Numbered from the stretch's first letter, positions 7,398 through 17,887 are shown. The stretch is DNA of 64,000 nt from Streptococcus infantis SK970 (GCA_000223255.2 AFUT01000001.1:248001-312000), one strand, 5' to 3'. A program made the numbers and translations. Notes: generated by a model not told the origin, from the letters alone.

Positions 7398-8744
7398 TTA
7401 ACGCATGGTCACAAATTCTTCTGAGCCAGTTGGGTGGATAGCGACAGTAGCATCAAAGTCAGCTTTTGTAGCTCCCATCTTGATAGCAACTGCGAAACCT
7501 TGAATCATTTCGTCGACACCGTAGCCGATTCCATGAAGGCCAACTACCTTTTCGTCTGCACCAGCTGTTACGAGCTTGAAGCGAGCTTCTTGACGGTGAC
7601 TAGTAACGGCAGAATACATAGATGCAAATTTTGAAGTATAGACTTTGACCTTTTCTTGCCCGTACTCTTTGATAGCTTCTTCCTCAGTCAGACCGACTGC
7701 TCCGATTGCTGGGTGTGAGAAAACTACAGTTGGAATAGTCGTGTAGTCCATTTTTGCATTGGTTTTACCGTTGAAAAGTCTCTCGGATAGGGTACGACCA
7801 GCCTTGATAGCAACAGGAGTTAGTTCCTTTTCACCTGTGACATCTCCAAGAGCGTAGATTCCGTCAACGACTGTGTTCTGGTATTCATCAACCTGGATAA
7901 AGCCGCGTTCATTGAGGGTGACACCAGCTTTTTCGAGTTGAAGTCCTTTAACATTTGGACGACGACCAGTTGCCCAGATAACTTGACTGGCAGTATGAGT
8001 GCTGCCATCTTCGAAATGAATGGTAATACCTTGTTCAGTTTCTTCAAGTTTAGCAGGAACCTTATGGGTGTGGAGGTTTAGTCCTGTATTTTCCATTTCC
8101 TGAACTAGACTCTCAACGATATAGCTATCAAATCCACGTAGCGGACGTTCACGGCGGACAAATAAATCTGTCTGAACACCAAGTGTATGGAGTACACCAG
8201 CCAATTCTACAGCAATGTAACCAGCACCTAGAATAGCTACCGATTCAGGCAACTCTTCCCAGGCGAAGACATCATCTGAGCTACCACCTAGTTCAGCACC
8301 AGGAATAGCAGGGATATGAGGATGAGCTCCAGTCGCAATCACAATATGCTTAGCGTGGATCAATTCGCCATTAACGCTGACAGTATGAGCATCAACGAAC
8401 TCGGCACGCCCTTCAATCAAATCAACTCCATTACGCTTGAAGCTTCCATCGTAAGACGAGCGAGCCCGGTCAATATAGGCTTCACGATTCTTACGAAGAG
8501 TTGCATAATCAAATCGATTCCCAGTATTTGTGAATCCATAGTCAGGTCCATATTTGTGGATACTCTCTGCAATTTGGGCTCCATACCACATGATTTTTTT
8601 AGGGACACAGCCGAGGTTGACACAAGTTCCACCTAATTTCTTTTCCTCAATAACTGCAGCTTTAGCACCATGTTCACCAGCACGATTCATGGTAGCAATT
8701 CCCCCGCTACCTCCTCCGATGGCGATAATATCATATTCTCTCAT
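7398..8744 (-). CDS. gor: Glutathione-disulfide reductase
   Basis: 448 residues, normal length. N-terminal FAD site ([17 protein letters not shown]), redox pair CVNLGC (Cys41, Cys46), second Rossmann fold ([11 protein letters not shown]) for NADPH with following Arg-rich stretch (VRRERPLRG), ALGDV near residue 300 and the C-terminal [11 protein letters not shown] carrying the catalytic His-Glu pair. The C-terminus is that of glutathione reductase rather than lipoamide dehydrogenase. It keeps imported glutathione reduced for oxidative-stress defence. Monocistronic, with its own terminator. Confidence 0.93.
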   Translation of the reverse strand: MREYDIIAIGGGSGGIATMNRAGEHGAKAAVIEEKKLGGTCVNLGCVPKKIMWYGAQIAESIHKYGPDYGFTNTGNRFDYATLRKNREAYIDRARSSYDGSFKRNGVDLIEGRAEFVDAHTVSVNGELIHAKHIVIATGAHPHIPAIPGAELGGSSDDVFAWEELPESVAILGAGYIAVELAGVLHTLGVQTDLFVRRERPLRGFDSYIVESLVQEMENTGLNLHTHKVPAKLEETEQGITIHFEDGSTHTASQVIWATGRRPNVKGLQLEKAGVTLNERGFIQVDEYQNTVVDGIYALGDVTGEKELTPVAIKAGRTLSERLFNGKTNAKMDYTTIPTVVFSHPAIGAVGLTEEEAIKEYGQEKVKVYTSKFASMYSAVTSHRQEARFKLVTAGADEKVVGLHGIGYGVDEMIQGFAVAIKMGATKADFDATVAIHPTGSEEFVTMR

Positions 8745-8923
8745 AAGAAAGCTCCTTTAGTTGTTTTCTAGTCATATTCTATCTTTTTTTGAAAGTCAAT
8801 GCAAAAATCTGCTACGCTTAAATTTTTTAAGAAAATGCTTGCAAAAATAAAAAAGAAGTTGTATTATATAACTAACACAACAATAAAAGATTTGGCGATT
8901 GTTTTTGGATACTCAGAAAGCAA

Positions 8924-8952
8924 TTGTCCATTTTTATGACTTGTGCTATAAT
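8924..8952 (+). promoter_or_regulatory. Promoter of the MacAB-type exporter operon
   Basis: TTGTCC at 8924 and TATAAT at 8947 with a 17-bp spacer, about 30 bp upstream of the first gene. Confidence 0.7.
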
Positions 8953-8983
8953 CTTAATATATGTTTATAAATGAGGTATGGAT

Positions 8984-10171
8984 ATGAAAAAGAAGTCAAA
9001 AGCTAAAAAATGGCCCCTATTTACAGCTATAGGAGTTACGTCAGTTCTTGTAGTAGGAGCAGCTGCTGTCCTTCTATTGAGACAACCAAATCAAGCTGCA
9101 ACACAAGACGAAACTGCAAAAATCGTTCTTGCCAAAGAGGGGTCAGTGGCTTCATCGGTTCTCTTATCTGGTACTGTAACAGCTCAAAATGAGCAATATG
9201 TTTATTATGATGCTAGTAAAGGTGACTTGGATGAGGTTTCAGTCTCTGTCGGAGATAAGGTGAGTGAAGGCCAAGCTCTTGTTAAGTATAGTAGTACTGA
9301 AGCTCAGGCTGCCTATGATGCTGCCAGTCGTGCAGTTGCGAAAGCTGACCGTCATATCAATGAATTGAATGAGGCTCGAAATACCGCCGCAGCAACACCT
9401 GTGCTCCCTCAATCTGGGATTGAAGGCGCTACGGACCAAACCCAAGCACAATCTTCTACATCAGCTACAGCTTCTATCGATTCACAAATCAGTGATGCGC
9501 GTGATGTTCGTGCAGACGCGGTAGCGCAACTTGAAAAAGCCCAGGCACAGTTGGATGCCGCTACAGTTTTGAGTACAGTAGAAGGTACGGTTGTCGAAGT
9601 CAATCGCAATGTTTCAAAATCTCCAACAGGAAATAGCCAAGTATTGATACATATCGTTAGTAACGACAACTTGCAGGTTAAGGGAGAACTTTCTGAGTAC
9701 AACCTTGCAAATCTCTCTGTAGGCCAAGAAGTTACCTTTACTTCAAAGGTTTACCCAGATAAAACTTGGAATGGTAAGATTAGCTATATTTCAAATTATC
9801 CAAAGAACAGTAGCGAAGCAAGCAGTAGCTTAGCTGGTTCAAACACAGGTTCTAAATACCCATATACGGTCGATGTAACTAGTGAAATTGGCGATTTGAA
9901 ACAAGGGTTTACAGTCAGTGTCGAAGTGAAAAGCATGAGTAAAGCATTGCTTGTTCCTATTACAAGTATCGTCATGGAAGAAGATAAAAACTATGTTTGG
10001 ATTCTTGATGAAAATCAAAAGGCCAAAAAGGTTGAAGTTGGATTGGGCAATGCAGATGCAGAAAACCAAGAAATCACATCTGGTCTGACAGATGGAGCAA
10101 AAGTCATCAGTAATCCCACAGCTTCCTTGCAAGAAGGAAAAGAGGTGAAGACTGATGAAGCAACTAATTAG
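8984..10171 (+). CDS. Periplasmic-adaptor-like subunit of MacAB-type ABC exporter
   Basis: 395 residues from the ATG at 8984, preferred over the ATG at 8978 because TGAGG sits 7 nt upstream of it. MKKKSKAKKW plus a hydrophobic segment (about 12-35) anchors the protein in the membrane. A biotinyl-lipoyl half (SVSVGDKVSEGQALVKY), a helical hairpin (about 110-190, AQAAYDAASRA and AQLEKAQAQLDAAT) and beta-barrel segments follow, the HlyD/RND-adaptor order. The homologous pneumococcal three-gene exporter is linked to antimicrobial-peptide and lincomycin tolerance. It overlaps the ATPase gene by 17 bp. Confidence 0.9.
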   Translation: MKKKSKAKKWPLFTAIGVTSVLVVGAAAVLLLRQPNQAATQDETAKIVLAKEGSVASSVLLSGTVTAQNEQYVYYDASKGDLDEVSVSVGDKVSEGQALVKYSSTEAQAAYDAASRAVAKADRHINELNEARNTAAATPVLPQSGIEGATDQTQAQSSTSATASIDSQISDARDVRADAVAQLEKAQAQLDAATVLSTVEGTVVEVNRNVSKSPTGNSQVLIHIVSNDNLQVKGELSEYNLANLSVGQEVTFTSKVYPDKTWNGKISYISNYPKNSSEASSSLAGSNTGSKYPYTVDVTSEIGDLKQGFTVSVEVKSMSKALLVPITSIVMEEDKNYVWILDENQKAKKVEVGLGNADAENQEITSGLTDGAKVISNPTASLQEGKEVKTDEATN

Positions 10172-10856
10172 TCTCAAAAATATCTGCCGTAGCTATCGAA
10201 ATGGTGATCAAGAGCTTCAAGTTCTCAAAAACATTAACCTTGAAGTTCACGAGGGAGAATTCGTGGCTATCATGGGACCATCTGGTTCTGGTAAGTCCAC
10301 CCTCATGAATACCATTGGTATGTTGGATACACCTACAAGTGGTCAGTATTTCCTAGGCGGAAAAGAAGTGGCTGGTTTGGGTGAAAAACAATTAGCCAAG
10401 GTGCGAAATCAAGAGATTGGCTTTGTCTTTCAGCAATTTTTTCTCTTGTCCAAAATGAATGCTCTCCAGAATGTCGAACTTCCCTTGATTTATGCGGGAG
10501 TTTCAGCTTCAAAACGTCGCAAATTAGCAGAAGAATATCTGGAAAAGGTTGAACTGACTGAGCGCAGCCATCACTTACCATCAGAATTATCAGGTGGTCA
10601 GAAGCAGAGGGTTGCCATTGCGCGTGCTTTGGTCAACAATCCTTCGATTATCCTGGCAGATGAGCCGACAGGAGCCTTGGACACAAAAACTGGAAATCAA
10701 ATCATGCAACTCTTAGTTGAATTGAACAAAGAAGGAAAAACCATCATTATGGTTACGCATGAGCCTGAAATTGCTGCCTATGCGAAACGTCAGATTGTCA
10801 TTCGTGACGGTATCATTTCGTCTGACAGTGCTCAAGTAGAAAAGGAGGAAAACTAA
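10155..10856 (+). CDS. MacB-type ABC transporter ATPase
   Basis: 233 residues with Walker A GPSGSGKST (41-49), Q-loop FVFQQFF, signature LSGGQKQRVAIARAL, Walker B IILADEPTGALD and switch His in MVTHEPE. The sequence is typical of the LolD/MacB ATPase family that energises a FtsX-like permease. It overlaps the adaptor gene and is followed 1 bp later by the permease, so the complex is made from one transcript. Confidence 0.93.
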   Translation: MKQLISLKNICRSYRNGDQELQVLKNINLEVHEGEFVAIMGPSGSGKSTLMNTIGMLDTPTSGQYFLGGKEVAGLGEKQLAKVRNQEIGFVFQQFFLLSKMNALQNVELPLIYAGVSASKRRKLAEEYLEKVELTERSHHLPSELSGGQKQRVAIARALVNNPSIILADEPTGALDTKTGNQIMQLLVELNKEGKTIIMVTHEPEIAAYAKRQIVIRDGIISSDSAQVEKEEN

Positions 10857-10857
10857 G

Positions 10858-12117
10858 ATGCAGAATCTGAAATTTGCCTTTTCATCCATCATGGCTCACA
10901 AGATGCGTTCCTTTCTGACCATGATTGGTATCATCATAGGTGTTTCCTCAGTTGTCGTTATCATGGCCTTGGGAGATTCCATGTCTCGTCAGGTCAATAA
11001 AAATCTGACAAAATCCCAGAAAAATATCCATGTCTTTTTCTCACCTACCAAGAGTACAGATGGTTCCTTCACGCAAAAACAATCTGCCCTGACCTTGTCT
11101 GGCGGTCAAGAAGAAGATATTGTTGAACCACCAAAACCTCAAGAAGCTTGGGTTAAGGAAGCTGCTAAGCTTAAGGGAGTGGATAGCTACTATGTGACCA
11201 ACTCAGCCAATGTGACCTTGACTTATAAGGATAAAAAGGTCGAACACGCCAACATGACCGGTGGGAATGTCACTTATATGGATGCGGTCGAAAATGAAAT
11301 CATTGCAGGTCGTGGACTTAAAGCACAAGATTATAAAGATTTTGCAAGTGTGATTATCCTAGATGACGAACTAGCCAATAGCCTTTTTGGTTCAGCAAAA
11401 GATGCCCTCAATCAGATTGCTGAAGTAAATGAAATCAGTTACCGTGTTATTGGTGTTTATGCAAGTAAGGAAGCAAAGGCAGCCAAAACCTTTGGTGTTG
11501 GAGGGCTCCCGATTACGACCAATACATCTCTTGCGGTTAATTTTAACACAGATGAGATTTCAAATATTGTCTTTCGTGTAAATGATACCAGCTTGACCCA
11601 GACTTTAGGACCAGAGCTGGCTAGAAAAATGACAGAAATTGCAGGCCTCCAACAAGGGGAGTATCAGGTTGCCGATGCAACGGAAGCCTTCAACGAAGTT
11701 CAACAAATGTTTGGTTTTATAACAACTATTATTAGTGCCATTGCGGGAATTTCTCTCTTTGTTGGTGGTACTGGTGTAATGAACATTATGCTTGTTTCGG
11801 TGACAGAGCGTACCCGTGAGATTGGTCTACGTAAAGCGCTAGGAGCAACACGTGGGAATATTCTAGTTCAGTTCTTGATTGAATCCATGATTCTAACTTT
11901 ATTAGGTGGCTTCATTGGTCTTCTGCTTGCTGCAGGGGTGACGATGCTTGCAGGTGTTCTACTTCAAAACTTGATTGCAGGAATCGAAGTTGGAGTATCC
12001 ATCCCAATCGCCCTCTTTAGTTTAGCAGTCTCAGCTAGTATCGGTATGATATTCGGTGTTTTACCGGCCAACAAAGCCTCTAAGCTGGATCCAATCGAAG
12101 CTCTTCGCTATGAATAA
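10858..12117 (+). CDS. MacB/FtsX-family ABC transporter permease
   Basis: 419 residues. One membrane helix near residues 20-42 (IGIIIGVSSVVVIMALG), a large extracellular MacB-periplasmic-core-like domain (about 45-275), then three helices (about 285-400) containing VMNIMLVSVTERTREIGLRKALGA, the conserved FtsX coupling region. Type VII ABC transporters of this kind work by mechanotransmission across the membrane. Third gene of the exporter operon, ending at the terminator at 12124. Confidence 0.93.
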   Translation: MQNLKFAFSSIMAHKMRSFLTMIGIIIGVSSVVVIMALGDSMSRQVNKNLTKSQKNIHVFFSPTKSTDGSFTQKQSALTLSGGQEEDIVEPPKPQEAWVKEAAKLKGVDSYYVTNSANVTLTYKDKKVEHANMTGGNVTYMDAVENEIIAGRGLKAQDYKDFASVIILDDELANSLFGSAKDALNQIAEVNEISYRVIGVYASKEAKAAKTFGVGGLPITTNTSLAVNFNTDEISNIVFRVNDTSLTQTLGPELARKMTEIAGLQQGEYQVADATEAFNEVQQMFGFITTIISAIAGISLFVGGTGVMNIMLVSVTERTREIGLRKALGATRGNILVQFLIESMILTLLGGFIGLLLAAGVTMLAGVLLQNLIAGIEVGVSIPIALFSLAVSASIGMIFGVLPANKASKLDPIEALRYE

Positions 12118-12123
12118 GATAAT

Positions 12124-12153
12124 CAAGATAGACATTTGTCTATCTTGTTTTTT
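12124..12153 (+). terminator. Terminator of exporter operon
   Basis: CAAGATAGAC / GTCTATCTTG stem with four-nt loop and a following T run. Confidence 0.88.
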
Positions 12154-12240
12154 GTACGGATTTCCATTTCGAAAATCACTAAAAATATGGTATAATGAAG
12201 TGTTAAAAAACAGGTTTCATTAGCCTGGAAAGGAAATATT

Positions 12241-14238
12241 ATGTCTGAAAAGAATTTTTATATTACAACACCGATTTACTATCCATCTGGTAAACTTCAT
12301 ATCGGTTCTGCCTACACTACCATCGCTTGTGATGTCCTAGCTCGTTACAAACGCCTGATGGGCTACGATGTCTTTTATCTGACTGGTCTTGATGAGCATG
12401 GTCAAAAGATTCAACAGAAAGCGGAAGAAGCTGGTATCACACCTCAAGCCTATGTTGATGGTATGGCAGTTGGCGTCAAAGAACTCTGGAAATTACTCGA
12501 TATCTCATATGATAAATTTATCCGTACAACTGACGACTACCATGAAAAAGTAGTGGCGCAAGTCTTTGAACGCTTGCTTGCTCAAAATGATATTTACTTG
12601 GGTGAATACTCTGGTTGGTATTCAGTTTCAGATGAGGAATTCTTTACAGAAAGCCAACTTGCGGAAGTTTTCCGTGACGAGGCTGGCAATGTAACAGGCG
12701 GTATCGCTCCATCAGGCCACGAAGTGGAATGGGTTTCAGAAGAATCTTACTTCCTTCGCCTCAGCAAGTACCAAGACCGTTTGGTCGAATTTTTCAAATC
12801 ACATCCTGACTTCATCACTCCAGATGGACGTCTCAATGAAATGTTGAAAAACTTTATCGAGCCAGGTTTGGAAGATTTAGCAGTATCACGTACAACCTTT
12901 ACATGGGGTGTGCCAGTCCCATCAAATCCAAAACACGTTGTCTACGTTTGGATTGATGCCCTTCTCAATTATGCGACTGCTCTTGGTTACGGTCAAGAGG
13001 ATCATGCTAACTATGATAAATTCTGGAATGGAACAGTCTTCCACATGGTCGGAAAGGACATCCTTCGTTTCCACTCAATCTACTGGCCAATCCTTCTTAT
13101 GATGTTGGATATGAAGTTGCCTGACCGCTTGATTGCCCATGGTTGGTTTGTCATGAAAGACGGCAAAATGTCTAAGTCTAAAGGGAATGTCGTATACCCT
13201 GAAATGCTAGTAGAACGTTATGGACTTGATCCACTTCGTTACTACCTCATGCGTAGCCTTCCAGTCGGTTCAGACGGAACCTTCACTCCAGAGGACTATG
13301 TAGGTCGTATCAACTATGAATTGGCAAATGACCTCGGAAACCTCCTCAACCGTACGGTTTCTATGATTAACAAGTACTTTGATGGACAAATCCCTGCCTA
13401 TGTAGAGGGTGTAACAGACTTTGACAATGCTCTTGCTCAAGTAGCAGAACAATCAATCGCTGACTACCATACCTACATGGAAGCAGTTGACTACCCACGT
13501 GCCCTTGAAGCAGTCTGGGCTCTTATCTCACGTACGAATAAATACATCGATGAGACAGCTCCATGGGTCTTGGCTAAGGATGAAGCTCTCCGTGACCAAT
13601 TGGCAAGTGTTATGAGCCACTTGGCAGCTAGCCTTCGTGTCGTAGCTCACTTGATTGAGCCATTTATGATGGAAACCAGTCATGCAGTCTTGACACAACT
13701 TGGTCTAGCAGAAGTTTCTAGCCTTGAAAACTTGAGCTTGGTTGATTTTCCTGCAGGTGTAACAGTAGTTGCCAAAGGAACTCCAATTTTCCCACGTCTT
13801 GATATGGAAGAAGAAATCGCCTATATCAAGGAACAAATGGAAGGCAACAAACCAGCCGTCGAAAAAGAATGGAATCCAGATGAAGTTGAACTCAAACTTA
13901 ACAAGGAAGAAATCAAGTTTGAAGACTTTGACAAGGTTGAAATCCGTGTCGCAGAAGTTATAGAAGTTTCTAAAGTGGAAGGTTCTGATAAATTGCTTCA
14001 ATTCCGCCTAGATGCTGGTGATGGTGAAGACCGTCAAATCCTCTCAGGAATTGCGAAATACTATCCAAATGAACAAGAATTAGTCGGCAAGAAAGTCCAA
14101 ATCGTTGCCAACCTTAAACCACGTAAAATGATGAAAAAATATGTCAGCCAAGGGATGATACTCTCAGCTGAACATGAAGGCAAATTAACCCTTCTCACAG
14201 TTGATCCAGCTGTACCAAACGGAAGTGTGATTGGCTAA
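12241..14238 (+). CDS. metG: Methionyl-tRNA synthetase
   Basis: 665 residues. Class I core with HIGH-type [13 protein letters not shown] near residue 20 and KMSKS in [14 protein letters not shown] near residue 310; the anticodon-binding helices follow (about 370-510). The C-terminal region (about 560-665, [20 protein letters not shown]) is the tRNA-binding OB fold that dimerises the enzyme. No four-Cys zinc knuckle is seen, consistent with the zinc-free lineage. An extended -10 (TGGTATAAT) lies at about 12188-12196 and an AAAGGAAA site precedes the ATG. There is no T-box leader in the 120-bp gap. Confidence 0.97.
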   Translation: MSEKNFYITTPIYYPSGKLHIGSAYTTIACDVLARYKRLMGYDVFYLTGLDEHGQKIQQKAEEAGITPQAYVDGMAVGVKELWKLLDISYDKFIRTTDDYHEKVVAQVFERLLAQNDIYLGEYSGWYSVSDEEFFTESQLAEVFRDEAGNVTGGIAPSGHEVEWVSEESYFLRLSKYQDRLVEFFKSHPDFITPDGRLNEMLKNFIEPGLEDLAVSRTTFTWGVPVPSNPKHVVYVWIDALLNYATALGYGQEDHANYDKFWNGTVFHMVGKDILRFHSIYWPILLMMLDMKLPDRLIAHGWFVMKDGKMSKSKGNVVYPEMLVERYGLDPLRYYLMRSLPVGSDGTFTPEDYVGRINYELANDLGNLLNRTVSMINKYFDGQIPAYVEGVTDFDNALAQVAEQSIADYHTYMEAVDYPRALEAVWALISRTNKYIDETAPWVLAKDEALRDQLASVMSHLAASLRVVAHLIEPFMMETSHAVLTQLGLAEVSSLENLSLVDFPAGVTVVAKGTPIFPRLDMEEEIAYIKEQMEGNKPAVEKEWNPDEVELKLNKEEIKFEDFDKVEIRVAEVIEVSKVEGSDKLLQFRLDAGDGEDRQILSGIAKYYPNEQELVGKKVQIVANLKPRKMMKKYVSQGMILSAEHEGKLTLLTVDPAVPNGSVIG

Positions 14239-14243
14239 AATCT

Positions 14244-14276
14244 AAAAAGAACCAGTTTGAACTGGTTCTTTTCTTT
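14244..14276 (+). terminator. metG terminator
   Basis: AAAAAGAACCAGTT / AACTGGTTCTTTTC perfect stem directly after the stop codon. Confidence 0.9.
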
Positions 14277-14341
14277 TGTGAGGTGCTAGTTGATAAAAGA
14301 GCCATTCTGCTTTATAATGAAGAAAAACGGAGGAAATTGCC

Positions 14342-15268
14342 ATGAAATACATTCCATTTGGTCAAGATAAAAGAGAATTGTCAGAAATTGTGCTCGGTAT
14401 GATGCGAATCAGTGACAAGTCGGTCAAAGAAGTGGAGGAGTTGGTTGAAACAGCCCTATCTGTCGGAATTAATGCCTTTGACTTGGCAGATATCTATGGT
14501 GGAGGTCGTTGCGAAGAATTACTGGGTCAAGTGTTAAACAATCGTCCTGACCTGAGAGAAAAAATGTGGATTCAGTCCAAGTGTGGCATTCGCATAGAAG
14601 AATTTACCTATTTTGATTTTTCAAAAGATTATATTTTAGAATCAGTAGATGGGATTCTACAGAGATTGCAGGTTGACTATTTAGATAGCTTGCTTCTCCA
14701 TCGTCCAGATGCTTTGATGGAAGCTGATCAAGTGGCTCAAGCCTTTGAAATTCTACACAAATCAGGTAAAGTTCGAGACTTCGGTGTGTCTAACCAAAAT
14801 CCCATGATGATGGAATTACTGAAGAGAGAAGTCAAACAGCCCCTATTGATCAATCAATTACAGCTAAGCGCAGCTTTCACACCTGGTTTTGACGCTGGTT
14901 TCCATGTCAATATGGAAGGTGATAAGGCAGCTGTGCGTGATGGTAGCGTCTTTGAATACTGTAAATTAAACGACATGGTTATTCAGGCTTGGTCAGTCTT
15001 GCAGTTTGGCTATTTTAAGGGCAATTTTGTTGGAAAAGAGCAATTCCATGATCTAAATGAAGTTCTAAATCGACTAGCCTTAAAATACGGTGTAAGCCCA
15101 TCAGCTATTGCCATCGCTTGGGTGTTACGCTACCCAGCTAAGATGCAGGCAGTAGTAGGAACCACCAATCCTAAGCATTTAATAGAGGCAAGCCAAGCAA
15201 GCAATGTCAACTTAACTCGAAAAGAATGGTATGAGATTTACCTCGCAGCAGGGAATGATTTGCCTTAA
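14342..15268 (+). CDS. Aldo/keto reductase (YdhF-like)
   Basis: 308 residues. The TIM-barrel tetrad is visible: Asp and Tyr in NAFDLADIYGGG, Lys in IQSKCGI, His in LLLHRPD. C-terminal NADPH-site segment VVGTTNPKHLIEA. Resembles E. coli YdhF-type oxidoreductases; the natural carbonyl substrate is unknown. AAACGGAGGAAAT ribosome site. A weak terminator at 15298 separates it from the following genes. Confidence 0.88.
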   Translation: MKYIPFGQDKRELSEIVLGMMRISDKSVKEVEELVETALSVGINAFDLADIYGGGRCEELLGQVLNNRPDLREKMWIQSKCGIRIEEFTYFDFSKDYILESVDGILQRLQVDYLDSLLLHRPDALMEADQVAQAFEILHKSGKVRDFGVSNQNPMMMELLKREVKQPLLINQLQLSAAFTPGFDAGFHVNMEGDKAAVRDGSVFEYCKLNDMVIQAWSVLQFGYFKGNFVGKEQFHDLNEVLNRLALKYGVSPSAIAIAWVLRYPAKMQAVVGTTNPKHLIEASQASNVNLTRKEWYEIYLAAGNDLP

Positions 15269-15297
15269 TGGGCAATTACATTTAAGAAATCACAGTC

Positions 15298-15323
15298 AAA
15301 AAGCCGTTGAAAAACGGTTTTTT
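15298..15323 (+). terminator. Terminator after aldo/keto reductase gene
   Basis: Short stem CCGTT / AACGG with a following T run; the next promoter's TATAAT overlaps its tail. Confidence 0.6.
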
Positions 15324-15360
15324 GTTATAATAAGACAAGAGAACGATTAAGGAGAAAAAC

Positions 15361-15597
15361 ATGACATTCGAAGAAATCTTGCCTGGACTAAAGGCTAAAA
15401 AGAAATATGTACGTACTGGCTGGGGCGGAGCTGAAAACTATGTCCAGCTCTTTGATACCATTGAACAAAATGGCGTCGCCCTTGAAGTGACACCCTATTT
15501 CCTCATCAATGTATCTGGTGAAGGAGAAGGTTTTTCTATGTGGAGTCCAACTCCTTGTGATGTCTTAGCGACGGATTGGGTGGAAGTCCATGACTAA
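15361..15597 (+). CDS. DUF2829 family protein
   Basis: 78 residues, beginning MTFEEILPGLKAKKKYVRTGW and containing YFLINVSGEGEGFSMWSPTPCDVLATDW near the C-terminus. This small beta-rich family (Thoeris anti-defence 2-like proteins are annotated in it) is common in Firmicutes and phages. Its host role here is unknown. The last 8 bp overlap the start of the SDR gene, indicating translational coupling. Confidence 0.75.
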   Translation: MTFEEILPGLKAKKKYVRTGWGGAENYVQLFDTIEQNGVALEVTPYFLINVSGEGEGFSMWSPTPCDVLATDWVEVHD

Positions 15598-16287
15598 ACG
15601 TGTACTGATTACAGGTGTTAGCTCAGGGATTGGGCTAGCTCAGGCTCGACTCTTTTTAGAAAAAGGTTATCAAGTTTACGGTGTGGATCAGGGCGAAAAG
15701 CCTGACTTGCAAGGTGACTTTTACTTTCTACAACGTGATTTAACCCTAGATTTGGAACCAATTTTTGACTGGTGCCCTCAGGTGGATATTTTGTGTAACA
15801 CAGCTGGAGTTTTGGATGACTACAAACCCTTACTAGAACAAACAGCCCAAGAAATCCAAGAGATTTTTGAAATCAACTATGTAACACCTGTGGAGTTAAC
15901 CCGCCATTATTTAACGCAAATGCTGGAGAATAAAAAGGGATCATCATCAATATGTGCTCCATCGCTTCAAGCCTAGCTGGGGGTGGTGGTCATGCCTATA
16001 CCTCTTCTAAACATGCCTTGGCAGGCTTTACCAAACAATTAGCTCTAGACTATGCTGAAGCTGGGATTCAGGTTTTTGGCATTGCTCCTGGTGCAGTTAA
16101 GACTGGTATGACAGCAGCTGATTTTGAGCCAGGTGGACTAGCTGACTGGGTAGCAAGTGAAACACCCATCAAACGCTGGATTGAGCCAGAGGAAGTGGCA
16201 GAAGTCAGCCTCTTTTTAGCAAGCGGAAAGGCAAGCGCCATGCAGGGACAGATTCTTACTATTGATGGTGGTTGGTCTTTGAAGTAG
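15590..16287 (+). pseudogene. Short-chain dehydrogenase/reductase, one-base frameshift
   Basis: The first frame gives the NAD(P) site TGVSSGIGLAQARLFLEKGY and CNTAGVLDDYKP; the second gives SIASSLAGGGGHAYTSSKHAL with catalytic Ser, Tyr and Lys (YxxxK) and the C-terminal GQILTIDGGWSLK. They join if one G is added to the AAAAAGGG tract at 15932-15939, restoring KKGIIINMCSIAS and a 232-residue enzyme. Substrate unknown; closest in style to FabG/3-oxoacyl reductase relatives. The break is probably a sequencing error because both halves are well preserved. Confidence 0.88.
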
Positions 16288-16323
16288 CATAGTTGGTATT
16301 CTGTGAATATGTGGAGGTAAACT

Positions 16324-16659
16324 ATGAAAAGAGATGAGTTTGGATTTATCTTGCCCAATCTCTACTATCAGTTTTTAACGGAGTTGAAAGAGATTGACCC
16401 CTATGAAATTGGAGATTCAGGCATCTGTTTGTATGCTCAAGAGGATCTCCAAGAGCGTAATGAGACTTATCAGATTGAGGAAGTAGAGCCAGATTACTTT
16501 ATGATTGGACAGGAAGGAGATTTGGCTTACTTTATCAAGAAAAATTCTGATGATTGCATTTATGAAAATGATTTAGGTGCTTTAGGATCCTTAGAAATGC
16601 AAAAAGTTGCTGCAAATGTCTATGACTTTATTGAAAAGGTACTAAAAGAAGAATTGTAG
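16324..16659 (+). CDS. SMI1/KNR4 (SUKH) family protein, probable immunity protein
   Basis: 111 residues, acidic, no signal peptide. Pattern FILPNLYYQFLTELKEIDPYE, then EDLQERNETYQI, then YFMIGQEGDLAYFI and a C-terminal helix fits the SUKH fold, whose bacterial members usually neutralise nuclease or deaminase toxins of contact-dependent and polymorphic systems. First of five small acidic genes in the same direction. No toxin gene lies beside it. The SUKH assignment is by motif resemblance. Confidence 0.65.
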   Translation: MKRDEFGFILPNLYYQFLTELKEIDPYEIGDSGICLYAQEDLQERNETYQIEEVEPDYFMIGQEGDLAYFIKKNSDDCIYENDLGALGSLEMQKVAANVYDFIEKVLKEEL

Positions 16660-16677
16660 AAATGGGAGGTAGAAGTC

Positions 16678-17097
16678 ATGTTTAGGATGCTTGATGAAGA
16701 TTCACCGATTTCAAAAGAAGATCTTTTACAATTTGAGGAGATTCTTGGGAAGAAACTGCCAAAAACTATGTTGGGCTTTTATCTCAAGCACAACGGTGGT
16801 CAGCCCCAAGTAAGGGGTGTTCACGATGACAATCATCTATTTCCTTTCAATTCCTTTAATTCACTTGAGGAGATGAAGAAGTCTCTTACATGGTTTGACG
16901 ATGAGGCTGTGCCTGCGGAATTTAAGGCTACAGATCTTCTCCATTTTGCCTATGATCCTGGATCTGGCAACTATGCACTTTCTCTAAGGGCAGAGGATTA
17001 TGGCAAGGTGTACTTCTATGTTCTAGAAGAAACAGCTGAGATCTACGGTCAATGGGCTTCTTTTGAGGAATTTTTGAACTCTTTTGTTGAAGAGTGA
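16678..17097 (+). CDS. SMI1/KNR4 (SUKH) family immunity-like protein
   Basis: 139 residues. A clear SUKH pattern: ISKEDLLQFEEILGKKLPKTMLGFY and LKHNGGQPQV (the hallmark LPxxYxxFxxxxNGG-like segment), then LLHFAYDPGSGNYALSLR and a C-terminal helix SFEEFLNSFVEE. A GGGAGG site precedes the ATG. Known relatives are immunity proteins for polymorphic toxins; the cognate toxin cannot be named here. Confidence 0.78.
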   Translation: MFRMLDEDSPISKEDLLQFEEILGKKLPKTMLGFYLKHNGGQPQVRGVHDDNHLFPFNSFNSLEEMKKSLTWFDDEAVPAEFKATDLLHFAYDPGSGNYALSLRAEDYGKVYFYVLEETAEIYGQWASFEEFLNSFVEE

Positions 17098-17115
17098 GAC
17101 AGAAAAGGAGACGGG

Positions 17116-17454
17116 ATGCGAAAACACCAAGAACTTTCACTAGGGCAGATAATTGAGCAGATGAGCGTGGACCAGTTAGCATCAGATGATTTTTGCATCT
17201 ATGGCAAGGATGATGGAGAACTGGCACTAGATAGGCTCTATTGGGTATCAGATTATCCGGATGTTGTGGAAGACTGTGATGTCTACCCGACGGATGTAGT
17301 GGAGCGAAAACTCCAGCTAGTATACTATGGAGAACAGTTGCTTGATGTCCTCTCGGCTGCACTTGAGGAAAAGCCAGATGCAAGTCACAAAGACTTTGTT
17401 GAGGCTTTAAATCATTATAATCGGTACGATAGCTTTATGAACTTTGAAAGCTAG
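17116..17454 (+). CDS. Small acidic protein of the immunity-like cluster
   Basis: 112 residues, strongly acidic (DDFCIYGKDDGELALD; VVEDCDVYPTDVVE). C-terminal SHKDFVEALNHYNRYDSFMNF resembles DUF7716-type proteins, which are linked to toxin immunity, but this is a low-certainty impression. AAAAGGAGACGGG ribosome site. 18 bp after the SUKH gene, so probably in one operon. Confidence 0.6.
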   Translation: MRKHQELSLGQIIEQMSVDQLASDDFCIYGKDDGELALDRLYWVSDYPDVVEDCDVYPTDVVERKLQLVYYGEQLLDVLSAALEEKPDASHKDFVEALNHYNRYDSFMNFES

Positions 17455-17515
17455 TAAGCATCCTAGATTTATGCAGTTTCATTGATAATTAACAAATACA
17501 ACAAGGAGTTAAGAA

Positions 17516-17887
17516 ATGATAGATTACGAAAACATAAATGAAATAATTGCCCCTTTTAACTTGCATGTTTATGATGAGGATCCTCAAAATGTTCGAGGGT
17601 CGCTTATTTATTACCCTGATGGAGAATACAGACAGGAAGTGTTTGACACTCGAGAAGAGGAGGGATTTGAAGGAAATGGCTACGATTGGGCATCCCTAGC
17701 TTTGGTATTTTTGGAGGAAAAAATGCCTGAATTAAGCGATGCTATCAACTTTGATCCTGAAGGAAGTATGTTTTGCGCCTATTCTTCCAAGGTGGACGCC
17801 TTGGCTAAATTCGCTTTAGGATTTAAAGAATTTTGCGATGATATCGAAGCTATGAAAGACTTGTTCAGTCGAGCAGAGTTGGATTAG
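17516..17887 (+). CDS. Imm51-family immunity protein
   Basis: 123 residues. GNGYDWASLALVFLEEKMPEL, FDPEGSMFCAYSSKVDALAKF and a final DLFSRAEL are the hallmarks I associate with Imm51 proteins, which protect against polymorphic or LXG-type toxins. No toxin lies adjacent. ACAAGGAG site upstream of the ATG. Confidence 0.72.
   Translation: MIDYENINEIIAPFNLHVYDEDPQNVRGSLIYYPDGEYRQEVFDTREEEGFEGNGYDWASLALVFLEEKMPELSDAINFDPEGSMFCAYSSKVDALAKFALGFKEFCDDIEAMKDLFSRAELD

Noticed and set aside
12118..12240. T-box or other riboswitch before metG
   Set aside because: The gap is only 123 bp and is taken up by a terminator and promoter; no T-box sequence is present.
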